The notes under the pieces are model-generated. The model made no database searches, was not told where the DNA came from, and was given only the letters and a program-made list of their open reading frames with translations. The translations under genes were made by a program, and so were the position numbers. Below, piece by piece: positions 15,551 through 24,481 of a DNA stretch of 64,000 nucleotides. Where the stretch lies: assembly GCF_003234115.2 (NCBI RefSeq), contig NZ_CP126251.1, positions 434,001 to 498,000 on the forward strand. Direction: 5' to 3'. Origin of the DNA: Curtobacterium sp. MCPF17_002 (GTDB taxonomy: Bacteria > Actinomycetota > Actinomycetes > Actinomycetales > Microbacteriaceae). Position 1 is the stretch's first letter. Each line of letters starts with the position of its first letter.

Positions 15551-16953
15551 CGTGTCTTCGCCTCGATCTCCGTGACGGCGTCCTGCGCCGTCTTCGCCGC
15601 GTCGCGTGGGGTGGTGGAGCCGGATCCCAGGTCGGCGACGGACTTGCCGACCGGCAGTTGGGCGTTGAACGGGCCGAGCAGTGCGCCCTGGCCCTGGGGG
15701 ATCGCCCAGCGGCGGATCGACTGCGGGACGGACTCGAGCGCCCGCATCGTGGACGCGTCGTAGATGTGGTCGAGTCGTTCCTTGCGGTCGACACCGGCCT
15801 TCATCCGCAGCCAGGCCTGCTGGTAGCGGCCGGGCTCGGTGGCGGTGCCCGTGCGGAGCGGGATCTTGCCCTCGGGCGCCATGCCGAGCCACTGCTCGTA
15901 CCCGGTGGACATCATGTACTGCACGAACCGCTCGCTCGCGGAGCGGTTCGCCCCGTGCATGACCGCCCAGCTGGTGGCCTCGCCGTAGGTCGCCGGGTCG
16001 GACCCGTCCGGGCCGCTGATCGCCGTGACGACGCCGCTGTGCTCGGCGAGCCACTTCCGGTCGTCGCGGCACTGCGGGCAGGTCGGGAGCGCGTCGTTCC
16101 GGAGGCCGCCCAGCTCGTCGAGGATGTACGTCGACCAGTCGACCATCGCGGCCTGCCCCGCGAAGTACGCGGCGCGGGTGGTGTCGACGGTCTGGGTGCC
16201 CTGCGGGGAGTCCTTCGCGGTGAGGTGCCCGTAGAGGTCCCACGTCGCCTGGCAGGCCGGGCTCTGCAGCTTCACCGCTCCGGACGACGCGACGAGCTGG
16301 CAGTCGTTCCCGAGTGCGAGCGACTCGAAGGTCTGCTGCGTGAAGACGTCGGCCGGGTCCGTCGCGAGCGTGATGCCGTAGCGGCCCTTTGCCGTCAGCA
16401 CGTCGGCGGCCTTCTCGATCGCCGCGTAGGTCGTCGGCGGCGCGAGGCCGGCCTGCTCGAACAGGTCCTTCCGGTACACGAGGATCTGCGCGTACGAGGA
16501 GTCCGGCACCGCGAGCTGTCGGTCGCCGTCCTGGTCGAGGGCGAGGGCCGAGTCGACGAACGTGTCCGCGCCGAGGGACCGCACGATGTTCGAGGCTGCG
16601 GTGGTGTCGAGCAGGTCCTGCGTGTCGAACTGCCGGACGAGGGAGAGCGGGATCGCGCCCATGACGTCGGGCAGGTCGCCCGAGATCGCAGCGGACGCGG
16701 TGAGCTGGGGGACCTGGTTCTCGTCGACCGGCACGAGCTTCACCCGGATGCCGGTCTCGTCGGTGAACCCGGCGATGATCCGCTTCGTCTCGGCGACGCG
16801 GTCGGGCTGGTTCTCCTCGGACCAGACGGTGATGGTCTTCGGGTCGCCGCCGTCGCCGTTCCTGGGCGACGCCGAGCAGGCGGTGAGTGCGACGGTCGCG
16901 GTCAGCAGCAGGGCAGCAGCAGCCGTGATCCGTCCGGGACGCGACGTCGTCAT
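15547..16953 (-). CDS. ABC transporter sugar-binding lipoprotein
   Basis: 468 residues. The signal peptide runs to the lipobox LTACS, followed by a Gly/Asp-rich linker and then a two-lobed solute-binding fold of the CUT1 type (KTITVWSEENQPDRVAETKR). ATG 16953 has AAGGAG upstream. It is the first gene of the six-gene minus-strand operon. Four cysteines in the mature part (NDCQLV, SPACQA, and CPQC) suggest disulfides. The operon context (glycerate kinase, and a GH63-type hydrolase opposite) suggests a glycosylglycerate ligand, which is an inference. Confidence 0.87.
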   Translation of the reverse strand: MTTSRPGRITAAAALLLTATVALTACSASPRNGDGGDPKTITVWSEENQPDRVAETKRIIAGFTDETGIRVKLVPVDENQVPQLTASAAISGDLPDVMGAIPLSLVRQFDTQDLLDTTAASNIVRSLGADTFVDSALALDQDGDRQLAVPDSSYAQILVYRKDLFEQAGLAPPTTYAAIEKAADVLTAKGRYGITLATDPADVFTQQTFESLALGNDCQLVASSGAVKLQSPACQATWDLYGHLTAKDSPQGTQTVDTTRAAYFAGQAAMVDWSTYILDELGGLRNDALPTCPQCRDDRKWLAEHSGVVTAISGPDGSDPATYGEATSWAVMHGANRSASERFVQYMMSTGYEQWLGMAPEGKIPLRTGTATEPGRYQQAWLRMKAGVDRKERLDHIYDASTMRALESVPQSIRRWAIPQGQGALLGPFNAQLPVGKSVADLGSGSTTPRDAAKTAQDAVTEIEAKTR

Positions 16954-16984
16954 CGCGGCTCCTTCCGATGTGGGGGCGGGTCGG

Positions 16985-17044
16985 ACTGTATCCCAACTTC
17001 TGCGCATTGTCTAAGCAGAAGTTGCTCAGACGAAGTGCTAATGT
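16985..17044. promoter_or_regulatory. Divergent promoter region with ROK-type operator
   Basis: A perfect inverted repeat, CAACTTCTGC (16994-17003) and GCAGAAGTTG (17015-17024), 11-bp spacer, sits between the divergent operons. For the minus strand, TTAGAC (complement of 17009-17014) and TACAGT (complement of 16985-16990) are spaced 18 bp, a good -35/-10 pair overlapping the repeat. For the plus strand TAATGT (17039-17044) is a plausible -10. Confidence 0.7.
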
Positions 17045-17075
17045 CTCGCAGACCACGACACCGAGGACGGGACCA

Positions 17076-18134
17076 GTGACCGCAGTACTCCGCTTCGCAG
17101 CGCCGCGACGAGTCGAGATCGTCGACCTACCGAGCGCCGAACTCCAGCCCGGCGAGGTGCGCGTCCGCACGCTCGTCACCGGGATCTCCGCCGGTACCGA
17201 GATGACCGCCTACCGCGGGACCAATCCGTACCTGACGAGCGAGTGGGACCCGGACATCCGGCTCTTCCGCGCCGCCGACGAGCAGCGGCCGCCCGCGTAC
17301 CCGCTCGACGGCTGGGGCTACTCCGAAGTCGGCGAAGTCGTCGAGGTCGCGCCGTTCCCCGACGGCACCCTGCCGGACGGAGCGCCGGAGGTCGGCGACG
17401 TCGTGTGGGGTATCTGGGGACACCGCGCCGAAGGAATCCTGCCCGTCGACAAGCTCCTCGGCCACACGCTGCCCGATGGCCTCGACCCGCTCTCCGGCTC
17501 GTTCGTCCGAGTCGGTGCGATCGCCCTCAACGGCGTGCTCGCGGCCGACCTCGGTGTCGGGTCGACCGTCGTCGTCTTCGGGCAGGGCGTCATCGGCCTG
17601 CTCGCCACCCGGCTCGCCGTGCTCAACGGCGCGACCGTCATCGCCGTGGACGGCATCGAGTCCCGCCGCGAGCAGGCACTCGCGATGGGAGCCGCGCACG
17701 CGCTCGAACCCGGTGCGAACCTCGCCGTGCAGGTGCGCGGCCTCACCGGCGGTGCCGGAGCCGACGTCGCGATCGAGCTGAGCGGCAACTACCACGCACT
17801 CCACGACGCCATCCGCACCGTCGGGGTCGACGGCACGGTGGTCGCGTCCGGCTTCTACCAGGGCACCGCGCAGCCGGTCCGGCTGGGCGAGGAGTTCCAC
17901 CACAACCGCGTGCAGGTCATCGCCTCGCAGATCGGCGCCGCGCCCGCGCGGCTCCGTGCCCGCTGGGACGTCCCGCGCCTGCAGCGTGCCGTCGTCGACG
18001 CGATGGCGGACGGCCGGCTCGACCCGCGTCCGCTGGTCACCCACCGGTACCCGCTCGCCGACGCCGCCACCGCGTACGAGATGCTCGACACCGACCCCTC
18101 GGCCGCGCTGCAGGTCGTCCTGGAGCTGCCGTGA
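17076..18134 (+). CDS. Medium-chain dehydrogenase, zinc-free type
   Basis: 352 residues with the layout of the alcohol-dehydrogenase-like medium-chain family: an N-terminal GroES-like domain, then a nucleotide-binding domain with VVFGQGVIGLLATRLA. The whole protein contains no cysteine, so neither the catalytic cysteine ligand nor the four-cysteine structural zinc loop of ordinary ADHs is present. The catalytic position reads TGISAGTEMTAYRG. Similar zinc-free proteins act on sugar-derived or cyclitol-like substrates. GTG 17076 is the start of the plus-strand operon; three more genes follow with 4-nt overlaps. It probably oxidises an intermediate of the imported sugar. Substrate unknown. Confidence 0.78.
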   Translation: MTAVLRFAAPRRVEIVDLPSAELQPGEVRVRTLVTGISAGTEMTAYRGTNPYLTSEWDPDIRLFRAADEQRPPAYPLDGWGYSEVGEVVEVAPFPDGTLPDGAPEVGDVVWGIWGHRAEGILPVDKLLGHTLPDGLDPLSGSFVRVGAIALNGVLAADLGVGSTVVVFGQGVIGLLATRLAVLNGATVIAVDGIESRREQALAMGAAHALEPGANLAVQVRGLTGGAGADVAIELSGNYHALHDAIRTVGVDGTVVASGFYQGTAQPVRLGEEFHHNRVQVIASQIGAAPARLRARWDVPRLQRAVVDAMADGRLDPRPLVTHRYPLADAATAYEMLDTDPSAALQVVLELP

Positions 18135-18928
18135 ACCGCCTGACCGTCCAGGAACAGCACGTCCCCGGGGCCTCCCTCGAGGAACAGGCCGACGTCGCCC
18201 GGAGCTGGGGCTTCGACGGCCTCGAGCTCCGCAGCGCCGGTGACCTCGGGTTCGCCGCGCGACTCCCCGCGCTCAGGCGAGCCGCCGCTGCCGGCGTGTA
18301 CATGCCGACCACCTGCGTCGAGATGTCGCACTTCATCGGGGCGTTCGACGCAGACCTCCGTGCCGACGCGGTCGCGCAGATGCGGTCGCAGCTCAGCGTG
18401 ATGGCGGAGATCGGCGGGGTCGGCGTGATGACCCCCGCCTCCTACGGGATGTTCTCCCGCCGCCTGCCCCCGTTCGAGCCGCCGCGCTCGCCGGAGGACG
18501 ACCGGGCGGTGCTGGTCGACGCGCTCGGACAGCTCGGCGAGCACGCGGTCAGCGAGGGCGTCACGCTCTTCCTCGAGCCGCTCAACCGCTACGAGGACCA
18601 CATGGTGAACCGGCTCGCCGACGCGGCCTCGCTCATCCGCGAGGTCGGCTCCGACGGCGTCCGGATCGTCGCCGACACCTACCACATGAACATCGAGGAG
18701 GCGGATCCGGCGCAGGCGCTGCTCGACGTCGCCGACCTCGTCGGGCACGTGCAGGCGAGCGACTCGAACCGCCTCGAGCCCGGCGCCGGGCACGTCGACT
18801 GGGCCCTGTTCGGGGCGACCGTGCAGGCCATCGGGTACACCGGCAGCATCGCGATCGAGTCACGGCTGTCCGGTCTCGCCGCCGACGTGCTGCCGACCGT
18901 GCCGCCGCTGCTGCGGAGGTACCTGTGA
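18131..18928 (+). CDS. Sugar phosphate isomerase/epimerase-like TIM-barrel protein
   Basis: 265 residues of the AP-endonuclease-2/xylose-isomerase-like family. The metal-binding residues appear as E in LFLEPLNRYEDH, D and H in RIVADTYHMNIEE, H in DLVGHVQASDSNR and E in SIAIESRLSG. Such enzymes isomerise, epimerise or dehydrate ketoses and cyclitols. GTG 18131 overlaps the dehydrogenase stop by 4 nt, and the next gene overlaps its end by 4 nt. Confidence 0.83.
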   Translation: MNRLTVQEQHVPGASLEEQADVARSWGFDGLELRSAGDLGFAARLPALRRAAAAGVYMPTTCVEMSHFIGAFDADLRADAVAQMRSQLSVMAEIGGVGVMTPASYGMFSRRLPPFEPPRSPEDDRAVLVDALGQLGEHAVSEGVTLFLEPLNRYEDHMVNRLADAASLIREVGSDGVRIVADTYHMNIEEADPAQALLDVADLVGHVQASDSNRLEPGAGHVDWALFGATVQAIGYTGSIAIESRLSGLAADVLPTVPPLLRRYL

Positions 18929-20319
18929 CGGAGACGGCAGACGCCGCCGCCACGGCAGGCCCGGCCGCCTTGCCGACGGCACGCGCCGTCGCGCAGACGG
19001 CAGGCGCCGCCGCCGCCGGGGTCCTCCTCGAGAACTGGCGCGGCGACCACACCGTTCCCGCCGCCGGCCTGTACCCGCACCAGTGGAGCTGGGACTCTGC
19101 CTTCATCGCGTTCGGCCTCCGCCACGTGTCCCCCCGACGCGCCCGCCTCGAACTCGAGACCCTGCTCGGCGCGCAGTGGAGCGACGGGCGCATCCCGCAG
19201 ATCGTCTTCGACCCCGCGAAGGGCGCCGAGTACTCCCCGGGGCCGTCGTTCTGGCGCTCGCCGGAGCTCCCCGGCTCGTCCCCGGTCGCGACCACGGCGG
19301 GGTTCGTGCAGCCGGCCGTGCACGCCTGGGCGGTGCTCGCCGTGCACGAGTCCGACCCCGAGGGTTCCGCACGCGCGCGGTTCCTCGAGCGCGCCTACCC
19401 CCGGCTCGTCGCCTGGCACGCGTACCTCACCGAACGCCGGGACCGCGGCGGCCGTGGCCTCGTCAGCATCGTGCACCCCTGGGAGCCGGGTACCGACAAC
19501 TCGCCCCTGTGGGACGCCGTGCTCGCGACCGTGCCGGACACCCCGCGGGACCCGTTCGATCGTCCGGACCTCGCCCACGCGAGCGACGGGGAGCGCCCGT
19601 CGGACCGTGACTACGGCCGCTACTACTGGCTCGCCGAGCGGTACCGCGACCACGACTGCGACGACCGCGACGAGGCCTACCCGTTCCTCGTCGAGGACCC
19701 GCTCTCGAACGCCCTCCTCGCGCGGTCCGAGCTCGCGCTCGCCGACATCGCTGCGTGCATCGGCGCCGATCCGGCCCCCCACCGCAGCCGTGCGGCGGAC
19801 CTCACGGCCGCGCTCGACCAGCTCTGGCACGAGGAGCTCGGCATCCACACCGCCGCCGACGCCCGGACCGGCGACCTCGTGCCCGTCGCCACCGTCAACG
19901 GCCTCGTCCCCCTCGTGTTGCCGGGCATCCGGCACACCGGCCGCCTGGTGGACACCCTCATCGGACCGGGATTCCTCGGCTCCGGCGCCCGCCTCGTCCC
20001 GAGCACCGCAGTCACCGCGGACGCGTACGACCCGCGGCTGTACTGGCGTGGCCCGGCGTGGTTCAACACCTCGTGGCTCGTCGCCGAGGGCGCCTGCGTC
20101 CAGGGGCGCCCCGACATCGCGGCGGACCTCCGACGCGCGATCGTCGACCTGGCAGCGCCGGGGGACCACCCCGAGTACGTCGGACCCATGGACGGTGCAC
20201 CGCACGGCACCCGCCGGTTCTCGTGGACCGCAGCACTGGTGCTCGACGTCCTGCACGCCGACGTGTTGCGCACCGACGTCCTGCACGCCGGCGCACCGGC
20301 TGCGGGCGCACGGGCATGA
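18925..20319 (+). CDS. GH63-type glycoside hydrolase, probable glucosylglycerate/mannosylglycerate hydrolase
   Basis: 464 residues, (alpha/alpha)6-barrel pattern. The segments LYPHQWSWDSAFIAFGLRH, SDGRIPQIVF, HPWEPGTDNSPLWDAVL (with candidate acid residues D191 and D197) and YWRGPAWFNTSWL match GH63 enzymes of the mycobacterial glucosylglycerate hydrolase and Thermus mannosylglycerate hydrolase type. These cleave glucosyl- or mannosylglycerate into the hexose and glycerate. A glycerate kinase in the divergent operon fits this reaction well. GTG 18925 overlaps the upstream stop by 4 nt; the Ala-rich first 25 residues are probably flexible. It carries no signal peptide, so it acts in the cytoplasm after uptake. 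An alpha,alpha-trehalase-like activity is the main alternative. Confidence 0.75.
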   Translation: MTETADAAATAGPAALPTARAVAQTAGAAAAGVLLENWRGDHTVPAAGLYPHQWSWDSAFIAFGLRHVSPRRARLELETLLGAQWSDGRIPQIVFDPAKGAEYSPGPSFWRSPELPGSSPVATTAGFVQPAVHAWAVLAVHESDPEGSARARFLERAYPRLVAWHAYLTERRDRGGRGLVSIVHPWEPGTDNSPLWDAVLATVPDTPRDPFDRPDLAHASDGERPSDRDYGRYYWLAERYRDHDCDDRDEAYPFLVEDPLSNALLARSELALADIAACIGADPAPHRSRAADLTAALDQLWHEELGIHTAADARTGDLVPVATVNGLVPLVLPGIRHTGRLVDTLIGPGFLGSGARLVPSTAVTADAYDPRLYWRGPAWFNTSWLVAEGACVQGRPDIAADLRRAIVDLAAPGDHPEYVGPMDGAPHGTRRFSWTAALVLDVLHADVLRTDVLHAGAPAAGARA

Positions 20320-22268
20320 GCGCCGCGACCGACGCGACGGTGCTGGTCGGCGGTGGCTCGATGCTGCGCGCCGACGAGGACGGCGGGGTCCGACAGCGAC
20401 CGGACGACCTCGCCCGCGGCCTGTTCCTCCGCGACTGCCGAGCCCTGTCGGAGCGGGTCCTCCGCGTCGACGGCCGAGCACTCGACGTCGCCGCCGCGAC
20501 CGGGACCCGCAGCGTCCGTTCGGTCGTGCTCCTGCCCCGTGTCTCCCGCAACGAGTCCAGCGACGTGGTGGTCATCCTGACCCAGCGAGTGGACGCCGAC
20601 GGGCTCCACGAGTGGCTCACGCTCCGCAGCACCTCCCGCGCCGACCGCGAGGTCGATGTCGCGCTCGACGTCGCCGTCGACGCCGCCGACCCCTTCGCGT
20701 TGCGCTCGGACAAGCGCACGTTCGACCGTTCCGACGCCGTCCGCACGATCACCGTCGAGGGTGACGGCGTGCGCGTCGAGCACCGCCGCCGCGAGTACGC
20801 GATCGCGTTCCGCATCGAGAGCGACGGCCCCCTCGACGAGGTCTCGGTGGACGAACGCGACACCAGCGCCCGCCTCGTCCGTCGGGTCACGGTCCGGGCC
20901 GGCCAGGAGGCGCGGATCGCCTTCCGCACACGCGTCACCACCGCCGCCACGGCCGGTGCGGACCGCGCCGGTGCCGACCACGCCGACGTGGCCGGCGCCG
21001 CCACCGCCGGTGCGGACCGCGCCGGTGGCGCCCTCGCCGCTGCCGACCCCGCGTGGCCGACGCGACCCGACGTCGAGGAGCCCCACGATCTCCGGACGCG
21101 CGCACGCGACGACCTGCAGGCGCTCCGGATGCCGGCCCCGGGCCTCCAGGCCGACAGCGGTGACCACGTCGTCGGCGCGGGCGTCCCCTGGTTCCTGACC
21201 CTGTTCGGACGCGACTCGTTGCTGACCGCGCTGCTCGCGGGTGACGACGCGCCGGACCTGCTCGTCCCCGTGCTGCGGGCGCTCGCCGCGGAGCAGGCGA
21301 CCGCCGTCGACGTCGCCCGTGTGGCCGAACCGGGGAAGCTGCCGCACGAGCTGCGCATCGACGAGCTGGCCGTCCTCGGCGAGGTGCCCTACCGGCACTA
21401 CCACGGGTCGGTCGACGTCACACCGCTGTTCCTCGTCGGGCTCGGGCAGGCGCCGGACGACGTGGCCCGTGAACTCGAGCCCGCCGCACGCGCCGCGGTC
21501 GCCTGGATGCGCGGACCCGGTGGCCTCGACGAGCACGGGTTCCTGCGGTACACGCCGGACCCGGCCGGGTTGGTCCACCAGGGGTGGAAGGACTCCGAGG
21601 ACGCCGTCGCGCACGCCGACGGGCGGGTCGTGGACTCCGGCGCCATCGCGCTGTGCGAGGTCCAGGGGTACGCGTGGCGTGCCCTCGTGTCCACCGCGCG
21701 CACCGCACGCGAGGTCTGGGGCGACCCCCGCTTCGCGTCCTCGCTGGAAGCCGACGCCGCCGCCCTCAGGGACCGGTTCCGGAGCACGTTCTGGAGCGAA
21801 CGGCTCGGTGTCCCCGTCCTCGCACTCGACGGGGACGGTGCCCAGGTCGAGGTGGTCTCGTCGAACACCGGGCACCTGCTCTGGTCCGGCATCCTGTCGG
21901 CGCCCGAAGCGCGGGCGGTGGCCGATCGCCTGCTGCGGGACGACGTCTTCTCCGGATGGGGACTGCGGACCCTGGCGACCGGCAGCGCCCGGTACGCGCC
22001 GCTGTCGTACCACAACGGCTCCGTCTGGCCCCACGACACCGCGATCGCCGCCGTCGGCATGGCCGCCTACGGGCTGCAGTCGGAAGCGCGTCGCGTCGCC
22101 GACGGACTGCTCGCCGCCGCCCAGGCGTGCGGTGGCACCCTGCCGGAGCTGTTCGGGGGGATCGAACGCTCGGCGTTCCCGGTTCCCGTGTCCTACCGTC
22201 AGGCTGCGCGACCGCAGGCCTGGGCCGTCGCGGCGGTCTTCGCGGCCCTCCGGATCACGCGGGACTGA
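20316..22268 (+). CDS. Amylo-alpha-1,6-glucosidase-like protein
   Basis: 650 residues. The N-terminal 200 residues form the beta-rich glycogen-debranching N-domain (FLRDCRALSERVLRVDG). A linker at about 207-250 is built of repeated ATAGADRAG-type units. The rest is an (alpha/alpha)6 catalytic domain with GVPWFLTLFGRDSLLTALLA, DEHGFLRYTPD, GWKDSEDAVAHADG and YHNGSVWPHDTAIA, all typical of the amylo-1,6-glucosidase family. Many members hydrolyse small alpha-glycosides rather than glycogen. ATG 20316 overlaps the GH63 gene by 4 nt. Its end overlaps the converging flavoprotein gene by 14 nt. A contribution to hydrolysis of longer glycosylglycerates is plausible. Confidence 0.82.
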   Translation: MSAATDATVLVGGGSMLRADEDGGVRQRPDDLARGLFLRDCRALSERVLRVDGRALDVAAATGTRSVRSVVLLPRVSRNESSDVVVILTQRVDADGLHEWLTLRSTSRADREVDVALDVAVDAADPFALRSDKRTFDRSDAVRTITVEGDGVRVEHRRREYAIAFRIESDGPLDEVSVDERDTSARLVRRVTVRAGQEARIAFRTRVTTAATAGADRAGADHADVAGAATAGADRAGGALAAADPAWPTRPDVEEPHDLRTRARDDLQALRMPAPGLQADSGDHVVGAGVPWFLTLFGRDSLLTALLAGDDAPDLLVPVLRALAAEQATAVDVARVAEPGKLPHELRIDELAVLGEVPYRHYHGSVDVTPLFLVGLGQAPDDVARELEPAARAAVAWMRGPGGLDEHGFLRYTPDPAGLVHQGWKDSEDAVAHADGRVVDSGAIALCEVQGYAWRALVSTARTAREVWGDPRFASSLEADAAALRDRFRSTFWSERLGVPVLALDGDGAQVEVVSSNTGHLLWSGILSAPEARAVADRLLRDDVFSGWGLRTLATGSARYAPLSYHNGSVWPHDTAIAAVGMAAYGLQSEARRVADGLLAAAQACGGTLPELFGGIERSAFPVPVSYRQAARPQAWAVAAVFAALRITRD

Positions 22269-23394
22269 GCGCGAACCGCGGGTGGGCCGTCCCGCCCGTC
22301 GCGAGGTCCGCGAGCATCTCCCCGAGCAGCGGCGCGAACTTGAACCCGTGCCCGGATGACCCGGTCGCGACGGCGACCGGCCCGCGTCGGTCGATGACGA
22401 AGTCCTCGTCCGGGGAGTTGTCGTAGAGGCAGCTGATGAACGTCGGCCGCGACGCCTCGACCCCCGGCACGAACCGCTCGACGTACGCCTGCAGTCGTGC
22501 GGCCTCGGCGGGCACCGGCGTGCGGTCGCGGTGGTCCGGGTCGACGACGGGCCCGGTGCCGTGGAACCCGACCTTGACGCCCTCACCCGGGGTGAGCAGG
22601 CCGTACACGTCGTCGCCGTCGGCCCAGTGCACGAAGCTCGGCCACGCCTCGTCCGGCAGGTGGCTGGGGAAGTGCGCGGGCTGCTCCTGGGTGACGCGGA
22701 TGGCCGGGAGGCGCGCCCCGCGTCCCGCGAGCAGGTCGCCGACCAGCGTGGGGGCCCACGAGCCCACCGCGGCCACCAGGCTCGTGGTGCGTTCCGAGGT
22801 GCCGTCCGACAGGGTGACGTCGACGGCGTCGCCGAGGTCCTCGAGGCCGGTCACCCGGGTGTCGAACCGCAGCTCGGCGAGCCCGGTGCGTTCGGCGAGG
22901 GTGAGGAAGACCTCGATGGCCTCGGCGGAGCGGATGCGTCCCGCGGTGGCGTGGGTGAGGACGTGTCCCTCGAAGGCGATGCCGGGCCAGCGTGCGGCCG
23001 CTGCGTCCGGTGTCAGGGCCTCGTGCGGGATGCCGGCGTCGGCGAGCGCGGCCGCGATGGCGTCGACGACCTCGGCGCGCCCGTGGTCGACGGCGCCCGT
23101 GCGGTCGATGAGCTGCCGATCGCTCGCGGCTTCGAGCGCTTCCCACAGTGCGAGCGCACGGGTCGTCAGCGCGACGTACTCGGCGTCGGCGTAGCCCTGC
23201 CGGAAGATCCGCGTCGCACCGTGCGAGGACCCCTGGTCGTGCCCACGCCCGTGCTGCTCGACGAGCAGGACGCGCTCGCCGCGGAGTGTGAGGGCGTACG
23301 CGGTGGCCGCACCGATCACCCCGCCGCCGATGACGACGTGCCGGGCGGTGTCGGGAGCGGTCGTGCTGTCGTTCTCGCGGTGGGGACCGGGCAT
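22255..23394 (-). CDS. FAD-dependent amine oxidase, sarcosine / N-methyltryptophan oxidase-like
   Basis: 379 residues, the size of monomeric sarcosine oxidase (SoxA/SolA). The FAD-binding GxGxxG is HVVIGGGVIGAATAYAL, followed by GSSHGATRIFRQGYAD. Near the C-terminus FISCLYDNSPDEDFVIDRR carries the cysteine that covalently links FAD in this family, and GHGFKFAPLLGEM follows. It would oxidise a secondary N-methyl amino acid, giving formaldehyde and hydrogen peroxide. ATG 23394 starts the typical sequence. It stands alone between two other minus/plus units, so no pathway context is seen. Confidence 0.83.
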   Translation of the reverse strand: MPGPHRENDSTTAPDTARHVVIGGGVIGAATAYALTLRGERVLLVEQHGRGHDQGSSHGATRIFRQGYADAEYVALTTRALALWEALEAASDRQLIDRTGAVDHGRAEVVDAIAAALADAGIPHEALTPDAAAARWPGIAFEGHVLTHATAGRIRSAEAIEVFLTLAERTGLAELRFDTRVTGLEDLGDAVDVTLSDGTSERTTSLVAAVGSWAPTLVGDLLAGRGARLPAIRVTQEQPAHFPSHLPDEAWPSFVHWADGDDVYGLLTPGEGVKVGFHGTGPVVDPDHRDRTPVPAEAARLQAYVERFVPGVEASRPTFISCLYDNSPDEDFVIDRRGPVAVATGSSGHGFKFAPLLGEMLADLATGGTAHPRFALSPA

Positions 23395-23408
23395 GTCCAG
23401 ATCGTAGT

Positions 23409-24350
23409 TCAGCGCTGGAACGCGTCGAGCACCACCGCGGCGGTCTTCGCGACGAGGGTGTCGTCGTACACGGCGCCCGGGTCGTTCTTCGTCGTCAGCA
23501 CGGCGACGGCGATCGGGTGGCCGCCCGGTGGGGTGACGAGCGCGACGTCGTTCCGGATGCCACCGGCGCCGCCGGACTTGTCGGCGACCGTCCACCCCTC
23601 GGGAGCCCCTGCCCGGATGAGGGTGTCACCCGTGGCGTTGCCGCTCATCCAGGCGACGAGCTGGTCGGTGTCGGCCCCGCTCAGGGTGTCGCCGTCGAGC
23701 ACCGTCGCCAGGTCGGCCGCGAAGGCCGCCGGGGTCGTGGTGTCCTCGGTGCTGCCCGGCTCGATCGTGTTGAGCTCCGGCTCGTCGTGGAGGACCCGTG
23801 TGACGTCGTCGCCGAGGTCGGCCAGCGCGGCGTCGAGGCCGCTCGGGCCGCCGATCCGGGTGAGGACGAGGTTCAGCGCCGTGTTGTCGCTCTGCCGGAC
23901 GGCCGCCTCGGCGAGCTCGTCGTACGACAGTCCGTCGGCGACGTGCTGCTCGGTCACGGGGGAGTGCCCGGCCGCCGCGACGTCCGCCGCCGTCCAACGG
24001 ACCCGCTCGTCACGGTCCGCACCGTGCACCGAGCGGAGGAACTCGGCCGCCGCGAACGCCTTGATGCTCGACGCGTAGCCGAAGCGCCGGTCCCGGTTGT
24101 GCGACACCGATGCACCGGTGACGGTGTCGGTCGCGACGACCCCGATCGTGGCGCCGTACTCCGACTCGAGCGCCGCCAGCGCGGGTTCGACGCCGGACGT
24201 GTCGAGGGTGGGCGTGGGCGATGGTGTCCGTGCGGGCGAGCCCGATGCCGACGCTGATGCCGTCCGTGAAGTGGGGCCACCGCTGCTGCAGGCGGCCGCG
24301 GTGAGTGCGAGGGCGACGGCGACGGCGACGACGGAGAGCGAGCGGTGCAT
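23409..24350 (-). CDS. Class A beta-lactamase (lipoprotein-type)
   Basis: 313 residues. The signal peptide ends in TAAACSSGG, so the protein is probably lipid-anchored, followed by a Ser/Thr/Pro-rich linker. All active-site motifs are present: S94-x-x-K97 in YASSIKAFA, S154-D155-N156 in RQSDNTALN, E190-x-x-L193-N194 in DEPELNTIE, and K258-S259-G260 in DKSGGAGG. These are the catalytic serine, the SDN loop, the omega-loop glutamate and the KTG-like strand. It should hydrolyse penicillin-type beta-lactams; many environmental actinobacteria carry such chromosomal enzymes. ATG 24350 is preceded by GGAAGG. No regulator is adjacent. Confidence 0.88.
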   Translation of the reverse strand: MHRSLSVVAVAVALALTAAACSSGGPTSRTASASASGSPARTPSPTPTLDTSGVEPALAALESEYGATIGVVATDTVTGASVSHNRDRRFGYASSIKAFAAAEFLRSVHGADRDERVRWTAADVAAAGHSPVTEQHVADGLSYDELAEAAVRQSDNTALNLVLTRIGGPSGLDAALADLGDDVTRVLHDEPELNTIEPGSTEDTTTPAAFAADLATVLDGDTLSGADTDQLVAWMSGNATGDTLIRAGAPEGWTVADKSGGAGGIRNDVALVTPPGGHPIAVAVLTTKNDPGAVYDDTLVAKTAAVVLDAFQR

Positions 24351-24481
24351 GACCAGCACCCTTCCCGGTCTTCCTGGACCCGTCCTGCCACTGTGCGCCC
24401 GCACGGTGCCGGGACCGGTTCGACCTCCGAGGGGCACCACCGCGGCGGGCGCACGCTGGGGCGAAACCGTGAGGAGCACCC

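Noticed and set aside
15005..15763. Plus-strand frames across the ABC permease genes
   Set aside because: Shadow translations of the importer operon; the minus strand has EAA motifs and overlapping starts.
19677..22586. 969-codon antisense frame across the debranching-enzyme gene
   Set aside because: Composition is unlike a real protein and the opposite strand encodes clear glycoside hydrolases.
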